Origin: Prionace glauca
Taxonomy: Eukaryota; Chordata; Chondrichthyes; Carcharhiniformes; Carcharhinidae
NCBI GenBank assembly: GCA_037974335.1
Contig: CM075760.1
Location: 40,836,603 to 40,900,602, forward strand
DNA length: 64,000 nt
Reading direction: 5' to 3'
Positions 33,739-44,591 of the stretch are shown here, one piece after another. Position 1 is the stretch's first letter, and each line of letters begins with the position of its first letter. The notes below the pieces were generated by a model that was not told the DNA's origin, made no database searches, and saw only the letters and a program-made list of their open reading frames with translations. Position numbers and translations under genes: made by a program.

Positions 33739-34026
33739 AGGGGAGGTGGTTTAGAACAGAGTTGAGGAGGAACTTCTTCACTCAAAGGGTGGTGAATCTC
33801 TGGAATTCTCTGCCCGTTGAAGTGGTGGAGGCTGCCTCGCTAAATATTTTTAACAAACGGGTTGATGGGTTTTTGATAAGAGAAGGGATTAAGGGTTATG
33901 GGGAGAGGGCGGGAAGGTGGAGCTGAGCCACGACAGATCAGCCATGATCTTATTGAATGGCGGGGCAGGCTCGAAGGGCCAGATGGCCTACTCCTGCTCC
34001 TATTTCTTATGTTCTTATGTTCTTAT

Positions 34027-34281
34027 AGCCGTGGACGTGGCTGCACATGGGCAGTGCCGGACCGTTCATGGAGTTTATGATCCTGACGGTGGTTGCTGCT
34101 GATTCAAAACAGATGGCTGTACATAGGATGAGTTCATCAAACACAAGGACAAGAGCGGAGAAAGTTCACGCCTCTTTCTTGACACCAAGCATTCTGCAGG
34201 TGTTGATTTCTGAAAACGGACCATCCTCCATCAGTCAGGAATGTGTGCATTGCATGAAGTTGAACAGAATTTGACACGTTA
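34027..34281 (+). mobile_element. Ty3/Gypsy pol remnant, part 2 (integrase), fossil
   Basis: Continues the integrase catalytic-domain remnant of 30230-30695 (GPFMEFMILTVVAADSKQMA). Homologous to minus 7380-7640. It ends exactly where the direct duplication 34282-34870 starts. Old and broken. Confidence 0.65.
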
Positions 34282-34870
34282 ATAAATACTTACACATTAA
34301 ACGTTCTACAATTGAAACACATGAACTGTTTGGTGGTTTCATACATTCATGGAAGGCAGAGATGGGCTGAAAGTTATCACTGGCAAAACTGAAGGGGAAT
34401 TGCTAAAAGAGATCATTTCTCCAAAGGGGGTTATTAGAAAATACAATATATAAAATAAATAAACATGCAAATGTCTATGATATTTCTTGGACATAGAGCC
34501 ATCGAATTCCTACAGTTCAGGAAAAAAGGCCATCTGGCCCACCGAGTCTGCATCCCACCCAGGTCCTCCCCTCTGCCCTATCCCCATTAGCCCCACACAT
34601 TTACCATGGCTAATTCACATACTCGAAGGGAAAATAACGGGCAATTTTGCATGGCCAATCCAACTAATATGATCTTTTGTAATATAAATGAGGGATGGGT
34701 TTTGTGCAGTAATACAGAGACAGAGTCGAATGCACCAGATATCGACACAGCACCTGTACTAATATGAATGCAGACTGGGTCCAGTTCAGTCATTACTGAG
34801 AGAGTGTATACAGTATATTACTAACTAGCGTGGTGTTTTCTCATCTAAATAGAGACATGACATACTCAGT
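34282..34870 (+). repeat. Segmental duplication, copy b (partner 1630-2222)
   Basis: Same-orientation copy of 1630-2222, including acattaaacgttctacaatt, acatgaactgtttggtggtt and the SINE remnant. It is joined directly to the Gypsy remnant at 34281, a junction not present at the other copy. Confidence 0.85.
34490..34655 (-). mobile_element. SINE 3' part, minus (duplicate of 1838-2005)
   Basis: gccatctggcccaccgagtc followed by ccccacacatttaccatggc; the same truncated SINE as at 1838-2005. Confidence 0.75.
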
Positions 34871-35005
34871 TTTGACAAAGACAAGGTCTTTGTGAAGGAT
34901 AAAATGTGAAGGATAAACTTGCATTTGGTGAATAAGAAGTCTCAAATACAACAAAAAGCAGTTGATTCATGAATAAATGAACATTTTAAAGACCTTGCAT
35001 CAACT

Positions 35006-35077
35006 ACCCTGGTGGTTTAGTGGTTAGGATTTGGCACTCTCGTCGCCGTGGCCTCAGTTTGATTCCCCATCAGGGAA
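35006..35077 (+). pseudogene. tRNA-Glu(CTC)-like, degraded
   Basis: ACCCTGGTGGTTTAGTGGTTA matches the 5' half of eukaryotic tRNA-Glu (A box tagtggttaggat). The anticodon loop region is CACTCTCGT with CTC, the T-arm is gcctcagtttgattcc, and the 3' end is tcaggga. D-arm and acceptor survive, but the anticodon and T stems have mismatches, so it is probably a pseudogene or a tRNA-derived relic. Confidence 0.6.
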
Positions 35078-35697
35078 TGTAGATTTATTGCTGTATAACA
35101 ATCCTGCGTTACTTCCCAGTCTGCAACTGTCATAATCAATATTAGGGAGATTTCCTTGTTTGCGTCTGAATTGGAAAAGTCGCATGTAAAGAATCAAAAA
35201 GAAAATAAGAGAGTGATAGGCAAGAAAGGGCTGATGACACAAAATGCTGATACGGGTTAAAATCTGGCTGTTAATGGGGGAAAAATTATTGTTTCCAGCG
35301 ACACAAATATTTCGCAGTTCCGGGTTCAAATCTCTGCTTCAATGGCAAGAAAACTTTTAATTAAATGAAATAGTAAACTCTCCCACCCCCAGTGAAGTGG
35401 AGGCAGTTTTCACTCAGAAACCAGTAAGTGTGAGTTTAACAATGTGGGAAGGAGAAAGACTCAGTTTGAGCGGTGACATTGCGGGAGGAATGGAGAGCTG
35501 GACTTCACCCAGAAAAGCAGCAAATTTAAAATCAATGGCGCCCAACGTTGGATGGCCCATTAACGGTGATAATTTAATGTTATTCAGCAGAATTACCACA
35601 ATGTTCTTTGTTCTTTGTTCTAAGATGGTTTATCACAGATTGATGCTAAAACTTTGAATGGAGTGAACTGCAGTAACATTGAATGCAGTAGAAAGGA
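35078..35697. other. No gene seen
   Basis: An isolated B-box-like gggttcaaatct occurs near 35323, without a convincing tRNA fold around it. The frame 35397-35657 has no recognisable content. Confidence 0.4.
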
Positions 35698-36003
35698 CAG
35701 CACGGTGGCACAGTGATTAGCATTGCTGCCTCACAGCGCCAGGGACTCAGGTCCTCGGGTCACCGTCTATGCGGAGTTTGCACGTTCTCCCCGTCTCCCC
35801 GAGGGTTTCCTCCAGGTGTTCCGGTTTCCGTTTCAAAGATGCGTGGGTTAGTTTGATTAGTGGGTTAGTTGGCCATGCTAAATTGATCCTAGTGTCAGAG
35901 GGATTAGAAGGGGAAATATGTGGGTTTACGGGGAATAGGGCATGGGTGGGATTGTTGTGGGTGCGGGCTCGATGGGCTGAATGGCCTCCTTCTGGAGGAA
36001 TCA
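35698..36003 (+). mobile_element. tRNA-headed SINE, plus
   Basis: Head gacagcacggtggcacagtg with A box, then catgcggagtttgcacgttc-like body (ctatgcggagtttgcacgtt), ggtttcctccaggtgttccg, and tail gggctgaatggcctccttct. B box is weak. Related to the 42706 and 50234 copies but older. Confidence 0.8.
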
Positions 36004-36390
36004 AAAAAGGTAATGGAAATATACGTTGTTTTGGATGAAGCAGAGTGTCAACTAAATGTATTTTCACTGCCATGTAAAGGCGGACCTGACATCTGCACTG
36101 AAATGTGATGAGGTTGGCAAAACTCAGGGTGTTACATGGCATGTGTGCATCAGGAAACAAAGATAAAGCTTCACCTCCATCACCTTTCATTAACATTGGG
36201 AATGTTTAAAAATAGAGGAAGTTTTTTTTTAAAAAGAATCCAACAAGGAGGAAATATAACAACATCTGGCAGGGTGGAAATTGCGATAGGTATTTGATCT
36301 GCAGCAGTTTGTGTGAATTGATGCTTGAAGACAGCGCGAGACAAAATGGGGGACATTAGCAGACAGCACAGAAAACCAGCAATGGGATCC

Positions 36391-36463
36391 TGCCGAAACC
36401 CGGGATTGAACCAGGGACCTTTAGATCTTCAGTCTAACGCTCTCCCAACTGAGCTATTTCGGC
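36391..36463 (-). tRNA. tRNA-Phe (GAA)
   Basis: Minus strand GCCGAAATAGCTCAGTTGGG (acceptor and D arm) with anticodon arm AGACTGAAGATCT (GAA), T arm TCCCTGGTTCAATCCCGGG and acceptor TTTCGGC-A. All four stems pair; A box and B box are intact. A TTTT run lies just downstream on the minus strand (plus gaaaacc near 36371), a normal Pol III terminator. Looks functional. Confidence 0.95.
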
Positions 36464-36954
36464 TAACTGGTAAAGTAGGAGCTTCCGTCTCCCAAATATC
36501 TAAGAGAGCAATGATTTCTGCCTATTCGTTAATGCATCATTTTCAGGTGTTCATTTGATTTGCTTTAAACGTCATGAATACTTTTTTTTCCTCAAACATA
36601 TTATTACAAAACTTTAATGCAGTGGGAAACATCATTATTCAGTTTGACAGGAGGAACCAGCAGAGACAATGTAATATTAATTACTGTGGGCAAAAGATGG
36701 GCTTCTGGAGCCAGTCGAGTTGTTTCTCCAGTAAACCGGACCTGCTTGCCCTGAGGGCATCACCGTGTTCCTGTAGTACCGTGGTTATCACAAGACCCAG
36801 AGTAATTCTGCAAATATCTGGTGAGAAATGGGAATGATGGGATGCGTACACGATCCGATTTCAGCTTCAGTTAGAAAAATCAAGCACATCACCTTAAATC
36901 TTGGGCAGGCAATACAGTTTCACTGTTTGTAATCCTGTTAATTATATCATGATA

Positions 36955-37080
36955 TGGAGACGCCGGTGTTGGACTGAAGTGGGTACAGTAAGCATTCTCA
37001 CAACACGAGGTTAAAGTAAAACATAATAATTTGAATTACAAGCTTTTGGATCGCTGTTCCTTCATTAGAGTGTTTAACTC
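36955..37080 (-). mobile_element. Penelope 3'-end fragment, minus
   Basis: gatatggagacgccggtgtt, ggactgaagtgggtacagta, ctcacaacacgaggttaaag: the reverse of the Penelope tail seen at 25840-25935 and 59210-59275. About 125 bp, single arm, diverged. Confidence 0.75.
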
Positions 37081-37254
37081 GGCAATCAGAAATTCACTGT
37101 GTGTGTGTGTGCTCTCGAAAGGGGCCACTGACACACACTGCTTTACCCCAGCAAATTGTTCAGTTGGTAATGTTTCTGTTCGTTGTTCTTGACGAAAACG
37201 ACACAGTACACAAACCTTCAATCTGAGCTGTGAGACCAAATCACAAATCCACTT

Positions 37255-37336
37255 TGGCAGTGGTGGGATTCGAACCCACGCCTCTGAAGAGACTAGAGCC
37301 TTAATCCAGCACCTTAGACCGCTCGGCCACACTACC
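37255..37336 (-). tRNA. tRNA-Leu (AAG)
   Basis: Minus strand GGTAGTGTGGCCGAGCGGTC, anticodon arm CTGGATTAAGGCTCTAG (loop TTAAGGC, anticodon AAG), a class-II variable arm, T arm GCGTGGGTTCGAATCCCAC and acceptor end CACTGCC-A. Length 82 nt as expected for tRNA-Leu, stems pair with one G-U. Looks functional. Confidence 0.93.
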
Positions 37337-38574
37337 ACGTGAAACGCTGTCACAATAATGTCATTTGAGATAATGTTACTGAAATTCATTAAAAGCAATG
37401 GAACTTGGAAAGACCATCAGGAGGATTGAGCCTGCTCCTTCACTGATTCAGGTAAGTCTGAACTGAGTAACAAACAGAAATCATCTCACATCAGAAACAC
37501 AATGAGCTGCACAAAGTAACATGCAGTGAAGGGCTGGCATCATTTAAACTATCCTTAAACTTGTCTCTTCCCAATTTCCTGCCAGAAATGACAAGAGAAT
37601 CGCCTGCTGAATGTGCTCAGGATCTGAACTTAATGACACGCGGCGAAATTATGTTTTATATGTTCATCCAAGCAATGACTTACATTTATTTTCACAGTTT
37701 GGGTGGAAGCAATAAATTTTCAATTTCAGACCAGTAATCCGAACATCAGGGAAAGAGTCAAACTCTAACCACCAGACCAGCAGCTTACAGCGTGTTTAGA
37801 ATTTAGTTTACCCACGCTGCTTTTGTTATTTTACTTCTCACACCAGACCACTTTCATCACAAACAGCTTTCTCCTGCAAAATGACGCCTTCTGCTTCAAA
37901 ACCATCGATGTATTTGGCCAATGAAAACATGCGCGAACACTGCAGTGTAATAACCACTTTTGCTTCTGACGTTTCGAAACGGGACAAAACTCTTTTCAAT
38001 GCAGAGTGAGGGAAATGGTTTATTTTTCAGTGTCAATATAATCGGTGAAATCTGACTCATTTTACCCATTTTAAAAGCTGACTCATTAGCAGACAGATTT
38101 TACATTGCAACAACATCTCAATCGTTCGTAGTTTGCAGTCTATCACTGTCCTTCTGTTTCTGTGTCTGTTCTTGAACTGTTCCGCATGTGAAATTTCCAG
38201 CTCTGATATAAACTTGCAAACCTCACTCGGCTGATTCTAATAGACCTGCTTTCGATCAGAGAGTAAATCAAATCATTATTAATGGTTTGCTGAGATCAAA
38301 TGATCTTATTTTCCTCAGCGGGAATTGAAACTACACATCAGTGGGGAAGTGCTGAACACACTGGACTACAGGGAAACCAGTGAGCAGTGTTTTTCAAACT
38401 GACTTAACATATATCCCTTAGCTTCTTGTTTTGATCGCAGGTAGTTCTGACTTCTGACACGTTCCTATTTCAAAATGTCCTGTTTGGATGGAACATGATT
38501 GCCTAGTTCAGCCAATGACAACATGGATTGAGCTGGGCCATGGAATTGATAGTGAGGTGAAATGGTCTCATAAA
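37337..38574. other. No protein gene; possible degraded tRNA relics
   Basis: A stretch near 38309-38378 resembles, on the minus strand, a tRNA-Val (GGTTTCCCTGTAGTCCAGTG ... GTTTCAATTCCC), but the stems are poor. Another tRNA-like scrap lies near 37735-37790. Nothing else recognised. Confidence 0.3.
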
Positions 38575-38997
38575 CTGCTGAAGTTTAGAAGTGAGGGGGG
38601 AATCTGATCGAGGTATACTCAATTCTAAATGGATTGATGAAGTAAAGCTAGACCAAAACGTTCTTATGGGGCAATCTAAAACAAGAGGTCACGTGTATAG
38701 TTTGAGAGCCGGTAGATTTAAAACTGAGATGAGGAGGAACTACTTCTCGCACATGGTGGTGCATTGGTGGAACTCGCTGCCCCAGAGCGCGGTGGAGTCT
38801 GAATCATTGCATGATTTCAAGAAGGGAGAGATTTATTTCTGATAAAGGAAACACATTAAAGGGATATGGAGAAGAGGTGGGGAGGTGGATTTCACATCAA
38901 GGAGATGTTAACCATGATATGATAGAATAGTGGAGCCAGACCAAAGGGCTGAATTTACCTCCATCGGCTTTGAATTCCTATGTTCCAATGTTTCGAT
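38575..38997 (+). mobile_element. Decayed LINE 3' end, plus
   Basis: The frame 38591-38842 carries TRGHVYSLRAGRFKTEMRRN then WNSLPQSAVESESLHDFKK, the C-terminal CR1-type block. The tail is ccaaagggctgaatttacct...ttcctatgttcc. An older family than A or B. Confidence 0.8.
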
Positions 38998-39340
38998 TTA
39001 TAAGGTTCAATTTTCCAGCCCACCAACTTGATTACTGCGATTCTATTCAAATATATGTACAATACATCCTCTGGTTCCCTTGTAACCGCCTCATTTCTGG
39101 TGTAATCATTCTGTGATTTCCTGCTTCCCTCATATATTTTCTCCAAGTTTCCACCCAACCAGATGTTGTTACGTTCTCCCCGGGAGCATCCTGGCAAATC
39201 TTTTCTGCACTTTTTCTAGTTTAATACTATCTGTTCTATAACAGAGTGACCAGAACTATACACAGTATTCCAATGTCTAGTACAACTCCTGCATTCAATG
39301 CTCTGACCAGTGAATCTCAGCATTCAGAGAGCAGTAATTG
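38998..39340 (-). mobile_element. Old LINE fragment, minus
   Basis: caaatcttttctgcactttt, tataacagagtgaccagaac, ctatacacagtattccaatg: reverse of the CR1 C-terminal RT (the 'LEYCVQFW' region). The part before 39180 is too diverged to place. Confidence 0.55.
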
Positions 39341-41499
39341 CCATAGATCAGCTCTCCCAACGAAATCCAACAATTGTATTGACTTTAAATCTTACATTTA
39401 AGTTGAGGTGAACCCACGTCTTTCAGAAAATCTCTGCCAACTTTGGCACAAACCCTTAGCTGTTAGCCAAGAATTCTTTGTAGGATTAACTTGGGAACAG
39501 TTTTACTGTTATCATTTCTGGAACCTAGGTCAATGCAGAGTGGTCTGTCTGGTTTTATCATTGACTCTTCAGTAGCAATGTGACACAACTGAGTAGTTTG
39601 CTCAGACAGAGAGTTTTGAATCTAGAGTATTACCTCTGTTCTGCAGAACAAGTAACTATACTCTGTCTGTATTATAGCAGTGCTGTAATAAAGTCAGTTA
39701 AAGACAATCTGGTGATGGGAGTTTGATTATCTGATGTATGAAACCACAAGAATCAATATTTAGGGTCAACAAGATGAACAAGGAAACACATCAGGATCCA
39801 AAACTCCAGCTGGATATTCACAGGAGATTCTTTTATCTGACAACTTGAGTGGACAAAGCAGAGGGAGGTGCCAATTATAAGAAACCTCCCAAACGTTTGT
39901 AAGTATATTTCAAATGTTGACATGTCCCAACTCCCAGTTTACATTAAACTGAAATCAATGAAAAAGACAGACAGTTGGGGTGTAAACAGTGCAAGGCCCA
40001 CATGTACTAAGAAACCAAATCCAGGGACCACTGACACCGAGATACAGAATCCAGGGAACATTTGCACTTTGAAGTTGATTATTCAAGTAAAAGTTGTTTG
40101 CAATAAATCCCCAATTTTAAATTAAATCTACAAGATTTAACTATCCGGCCAGAATGAACATTCTAATTGGTAAATTCAAAAGATTCATTAACCATTAAAA
40201 GGTAGAAAGGTAACAAGTTAGAAAGATTTTTAAAAAAGTTTGAATTAACAGTGATTGACAGAAGAGGAGAAAGCTCATCTTTAAAGTGAAATAGATTTCT
40301 CAAAGTTTCCTCGGTTGATCAGCCAAAGACGTGAAATGAGAATCGGGTGAGGTGGATAACATGTTCACAGAATGGCTACTCAGAACCTTTATTTTAACCC
40401 TTTCAACTTACATTTGGTTAACACAATTTAGCCAATTTAGCCAATTAAATTGAACTATATTTGGTTAACTTAATTGTCTGATTGGCCCCTGACACCTATT
40501 AACATCTCCTGATGTCTGAGTATAAAGGTTTACTGAATAAATGAGACAGCTTCCCCAACTGAGCTCCAACTTATCTTTGTAGGTTAGCTGGAAAACATAA
40601 TTTGACAGTTCTCATGATTTATGACCAGCGTACATAAAATCATTGTATTTATTATATTAACACATTACAAACTTTGTGTTACAGTTGTATTACAAGTCTG
40701 ATAAGCAGATCTATTGATTAAGTGCTGATTCTTCAATTGTCTCAGAATGAAAGTTCTTCACTTCACTAATGAGGATATTATCCCGAGGGTCCCGTCTGCT
40801 CTCTCAGGCAGAGATGAATGATCACACAGCTTCTATTTGGAAGGAGAGCAGTGCTGAGATCGATATTGCCCCTTACCCAATCTCCCTAAAAACAGAACAC
40901 TGCCCCTAATCACATTGCTGTTGCGATTTACCCGCTGAAACCAATATCACCCCTCACCCAATCTCTCAGTTGACGTGACGCCAGAAGGTTAAGATTTATG
41001 ATGCTGAACTCTTTGCCTATGTGAGTGGTGTGAGTGATTATTTTAAATAAATAGAAATTCCGTGACAGGAAGATGCACTGCCTGAGAAAGGCGATGGGAT
41101 TTCGGAACGTTCCAGTGCTGGTAGAAGTAGGCACATTGACTCTGGAGGGTCAAACTGTAAATGCACCCACCTCCCATTGCTGTGATATTTGCTAAGAATC
41201 CCGCTGATTTTAAATGTGCGCATATCCCAAAATCCAGAAGGGTAAATTGGGAAAAAATTTTTTCATGTTTTATGTTTTCAACTTGATATGATGTGAGAAA
41301 AGAAAAACTGCACAAATCAGTGGGACACTGCGCAGCCTTGTTATAATCAAGTAATGAATCACATTTTTAACTTGAAACAAACACACAACAAGAATGATTA
41401 CAAGACACTACAATAATTCACCTAACTGCAATCATGGCGACATACATACAGAATCTCAAGATTAATTCCTGATCCCAGCTCTCTACGTTGCTGAACTCA
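39341..41499. other. No recognisable gene
   Basis: About 2.1 kb of A+T-rich sequence. Frames at 39868-40125 and 40928-41315 (minus) show no domain signature, splice context or paralogue. Confidence 0.45.
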
Positions 41500-41605
41500 G
41501 CTCTGACAAAGGATCATCCAGGCTCGAAACGTCGGCTCAATTCTCTCTCCATAGATGCCGTCAGAACTGCTGAGATCTTCCAGCATTTTCTGTTTTAGCG
41601 TCTCC
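41500..41605 (+). repeat. Dispersed-repeat end (clues only)
   Basis: aaaggatcatccaggctcga, aacgtcggctcaattctctc, gaactgctgagatcttccag, cattttctgtttt. This wording is typical of a repeat end common in cartilaginous fish genomes. Family not identified; recognised from memory. Confidence 0.45.
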
Positions 41606-41863
41606 ACTTTTGTGACATATTTATCACACACAGATCTTTTTCCTCTTTGGGAAAACCAGCTTCAGTTCGGCAAAGCGTTTCTTTTCTGTTAGAGAACAGA
41701 ATATAACTTATGGTGCAAAAGGAAGCCTTTCAGCGTACCTTGTCTGGACCAACCAACGAACTGGGGAAAAAAAGAAACTGGCCGTGTATTATAACCCGGC
41801 TTTCCAGCAGCTGCTCCCTAACCTTGCACGTTACATTTGAGACAATTTACCTTCAACTCACTG

Positions 41864-42050
41864 GCCGGAATTCTCCGACCACTCAGCCGCCGCGGGAAGT
41901 GCTATATTGTTCACTAGCGCCGGGATTCTCTGGTCTCGCCCCATCAATGTGAATTCCTATGACGCCCCGCGTCGGCAAAATCCCGGGGTGAGGTGCGCTT
42001 CAGGCGGGGCTGGAGAATCCCACCAGCATTAACTGCCAGAGAATTCAGAC
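41864..42050. repeat. GC-rich MITE-like repeat
   Basis: A G+C-rich island in A+T-rich surroundings. The ends ggccggaattctc and gagaattcagacc are imperfect inverted repeats, with internal cgccgggattctctgg and aaaatcccggggtgagg. No coding capacity. Possibly a short non-autonomous DNA element. Confidence 0.45.
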
Positions 42051-42411
42051 CAATGTGTTGAAATCCACCATCAGATCTACAAACATGTTGGCTGTTTCCA
42101 CTTCTTTCAAACCTCACACCTGCAGCTCCCTCAACTAGTTAGGCTCTAAGCTGCCCAATTTTTACAAAAGTAAATTTTCCCCCAGACTACTGATTAGGCT
42201 CAATGAGGAATACACTGTGTGTTTTCCGTTGTAGGTCAAGTGATCTCTGATCGTCATTGAATTGTTTTCTCAATAAGATTGAGTTTTGCATGAGTGGGAG
42301 GGGCAGCGATTCGTGGAAGTCAGAAAAGTGACTGAACTGATAAGAACCCACTGGCGGGATTATTACTTCTCCGCCCTCCTGATTTGAAGCAATTAACGTT
42401 GAACAGCCGCC

Positions 42412-42457
42412 ATGAGGGTATTCAATACCTGGTTTGTGCTGACAGTGATTATTGTCG
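42412..42457 (+). CDS. TCR alpha/delta-type V gene, leader exon
   Basis: ATG at 42412 opens MRVFNTWFVLTVIIV, a hydrophobic signal peptide, ending with G and donor gtaagg. Splicing in phase 1 to 43280 gives GAT (Asp) as the first codon of the V exon. The 822-bp leader intron is long for a V gene because a SINE lies in it (42706-43029). Confidence 0.8.
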
Positions 42458-42705
42458 GTAAGGATACCCTTTTATCCATGTCACGTTCAAACTAAAACGT
42501 TTGTAACATTTCCCAAGTATGTTTCACATTCTTCTGTCTGCCCAACTCCTCTCTGTTTTGCTCCCATTTTCTCTGCTATCTATTTTCTACTTCTCCTTCT
42601 GTACCCCCTTTTTGCCGCCACGCCATACGGGTTGGCACAGCCACCACCTTCCATTTCGCACATCTTTCAAGATGCAGTCTCCAGGATCATAGCAAACTCC
42701 ACGAT

Positions 42706-43029
42706 GTGGGCGGCACGGTAGCACAGAGGTTAGCAATGTTGCTTCACAGCTCCAGGGCCCTGGGTTCGATTCTCGGCTCGGGTCACTGTCTGTGTGGAGC
42801 TTGCACATTGTCCTCGTATCTGCGCGGGTTTTCTCTGGGTACTCCGATTTCCTTCCACAGTCCAAAGATGAACGGATTAGGTTGATTGGCCATGCTAAGA
42901 AAGTACACCTTAGTGTCCAGGGTTAGAGAGATTAATGGGTATGAAAATGTAGGGATATTGGGGTAGGGTCTGCGTGGGATTGTGTTCGGTGCAGACTCGA
43001 AGGGCCTCTTTCTGTCACTGTAGGTTTCT
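42706..43029 (+). mobile_element. Full-length tRNA-headed SINE in the V-gene leader intron
   Basis: Head gggcggcacggtagcacaga, B box ctgggttcgattctcggctc, body ctccgatttccttccacagt, tail gcagactcgaagggcctctt...ctgtaggtttct. Flanked by acgat on both sides (42701-42705 and 43030-43034), a 5-bp target duplication. Confidence 0.9.
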
Positions 43030-43279
43030 ACGATCAACGTAGGCTGTTCCCATTTGCCGTCCGTACATTGCCCCGTCCTCCCCCCACATGCCCGGATTCC
43101 ATTCATGCATTTCACCAGCATCTACCTCACTTGTTGCCTGGTGCTTCTTCTTACATTTCCAGACCCCACAGGCCGTCCCCTGTATATTATTCCTGCGTGT
43201 GTTAATCCCACCACCGCATAAAGTTATTTGATTGCCCGATTTAATATTCCGTCTTCTCCTTCCTGAAAATTTGTTACAG

Positions 43280-43589
43280 ATCAGTCCGATGGAGATTCAA
43301 TTACTCAGCTCCAGTCTTCCGTCAGCAAGCCAGAAGCTGAGGCGGTGACTATAAAATGTACCTACAACACTGGACGGACCTATTATTCTTTATATTGGTT
43401 CCGGCAACAAGCGGAACAGGAGCTACAGCTTATTGTGTGGAGAAACTCCTGGGATACAACTGAACAGAAAGGAGAAAATTTAGGAATCCTATTCCTTTCC
43501 AGACTCGAAAGCAGCAGCAGTTTAACGAGTTTAACCATTTTCGGACTGCAGCTGACAGACACTGCCGTGTATTACTGCGCTCTCAGACT
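43280..43589 (+). CDS. TCR alpha/delta-type variable segment, V exon
   Basis: Antigen-receptor V domain. After acceptor ttgttacag the frame is open to the recombination signal: QSDGDSITQLQSSVSKPEAE, the first cysteine in TIKCTYNTGRTYY, conserved tryptophan in LYWFRQQAEQELQLIVW, and the second cysteine in LQLTDTAVYYCALR. The YWFRQ framework, the LSRLESSSSLTSLTIFG strand and CAL at the CDR3 start favour TRAV/TRDV over IgHV. No stops, intact splice sites and RSS, so it is potentially functional. No J, D or constant exon is seen nearby. Assignment to alpha versus delta cannot be made from one V. Confidence 0.88.
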
Positions 43590-43628
43590 CACAGTGATGG
43601 AAAACAGTCTCACCCCCGTACATAAACT
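43590..43628 (+). promoter_or_regulatory. 23-bp-spacer recombination signal sequence
   Basis: Consensus heptamer CACAGTG (43590-43596), a spacer of exactly 23 bp, and nonamer ACATAAACT (43620-43628, consensus ACAAAAACC). Position and orientation are those of a TCR V gene RSS. RAG recombinase would join it to a 12-spacer D or J. Confidence 0.92.
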
Positions 43629-44591
43629 GTCTATAGACTTTTTCTCAGAGACCCTGCCTGCTGGGGCGTCTAGAAACGTGGGACGTAAAGCCGGGATGAG
43701 CAAAGGCTCTGTCAGCCTCTCAAACATAAACTGAAAAGGAAACCACATTAACTTCAGGTTAAACTGTCACCCAACTGTTTCCCGGAGAAACAAACTGCTG
43801 ATTCCAATTGGATCGTCAAAGGCTTAACCTGCCATTCAAACCGTACATATTCGCTGTGATCTGCAATCTATATTTAGATCAGTTGCAAGAAGACGTTCAT
43901 GGTACTCAACCTTCATCAGACTGGCGGGAGATAGTTTAGAATCTGCAGATCAGGGTTCATGACGTTTAGGAAAATGAACTGATTGCAAAGAGAATGAGAT
44001 AATTGGGGACACCTACTCCTGAGTGACAGGATAGGTGTTACAGAAAACTAGGTGGGGTTTCGGTATCCAGCCTCTTCGATGTCAGAGATAGATTCTCCGA
44101 GCTACAGGTAGATAGCTAAATCTACGCACATTCTGCATTATTGCACTGTCATTGAAAGTCTATGTCAGATATTATCATATAGACAGGCGAAGTCTAGTCG
44201 AAAATAATTCAGGCAAGACCCCGTTTAACACTTATTTTAAAAGAAGCAGTGAAAATTGTTTAATTTACTACAACCAAAATCAAATACGATAATAACAACG
44301 ATAACTGTGATATAAAGGCAGATATATTTTAGTGCGAATGCCACCGACTCAGAGCATAGAATCACATATGTAGGTAAAGGAAAGAAAGCGGCTGGTGTAT
44401 CAGATACAATGCTAACCATGATAACCGGCGAGTATGTAGAGGTGTAGCAATGACTCAGCCAGGAGTGTATTATAAACTCAGTGGGCTATAAACAAGGGAG
44501 TGATCTAATGCGTCCAGAAATGAGAAGAACCCATTGTCCAGCATAATAATGCAGGGATGTAGATTTCAAGATAAACAAGGACATGTTGTGG
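43629..44591. other. Downstream of the V gene; nothing recognised
   Basis: No D/J-like RSS pair, no constant domain and no repeat recognised. Confidence 0.4.

Larger units (their letters stand above)
30696..34026 (+). mobile_element. Near-complete A-type CR1-like LINE, plus
   Basis: About 3.3 kb: the end of ORF1 (SGNH/esterase-like) to 30993, the endonuclease from about 31115, the RT to 33738, and a 3' UTR ending in the tail tatttcttatgttcttatgt(tcttat). It lies inside the Ty3/Gypsy remnant; the inverted paralogue at about 7640-7665 has no insertion. Almost identical over its last 2 kb to 47279-49284. The 5' junction is approximate and no clear target duplication was found; about 9 bp of target look missing. 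Confidence 0.9.

Noticed and set aside
37725-37800. tRNA-like sequence on the minus strand
   Set aside because: Has a ggtggttagagtttgact A-box-like part but no pairing acceptor or T stem.
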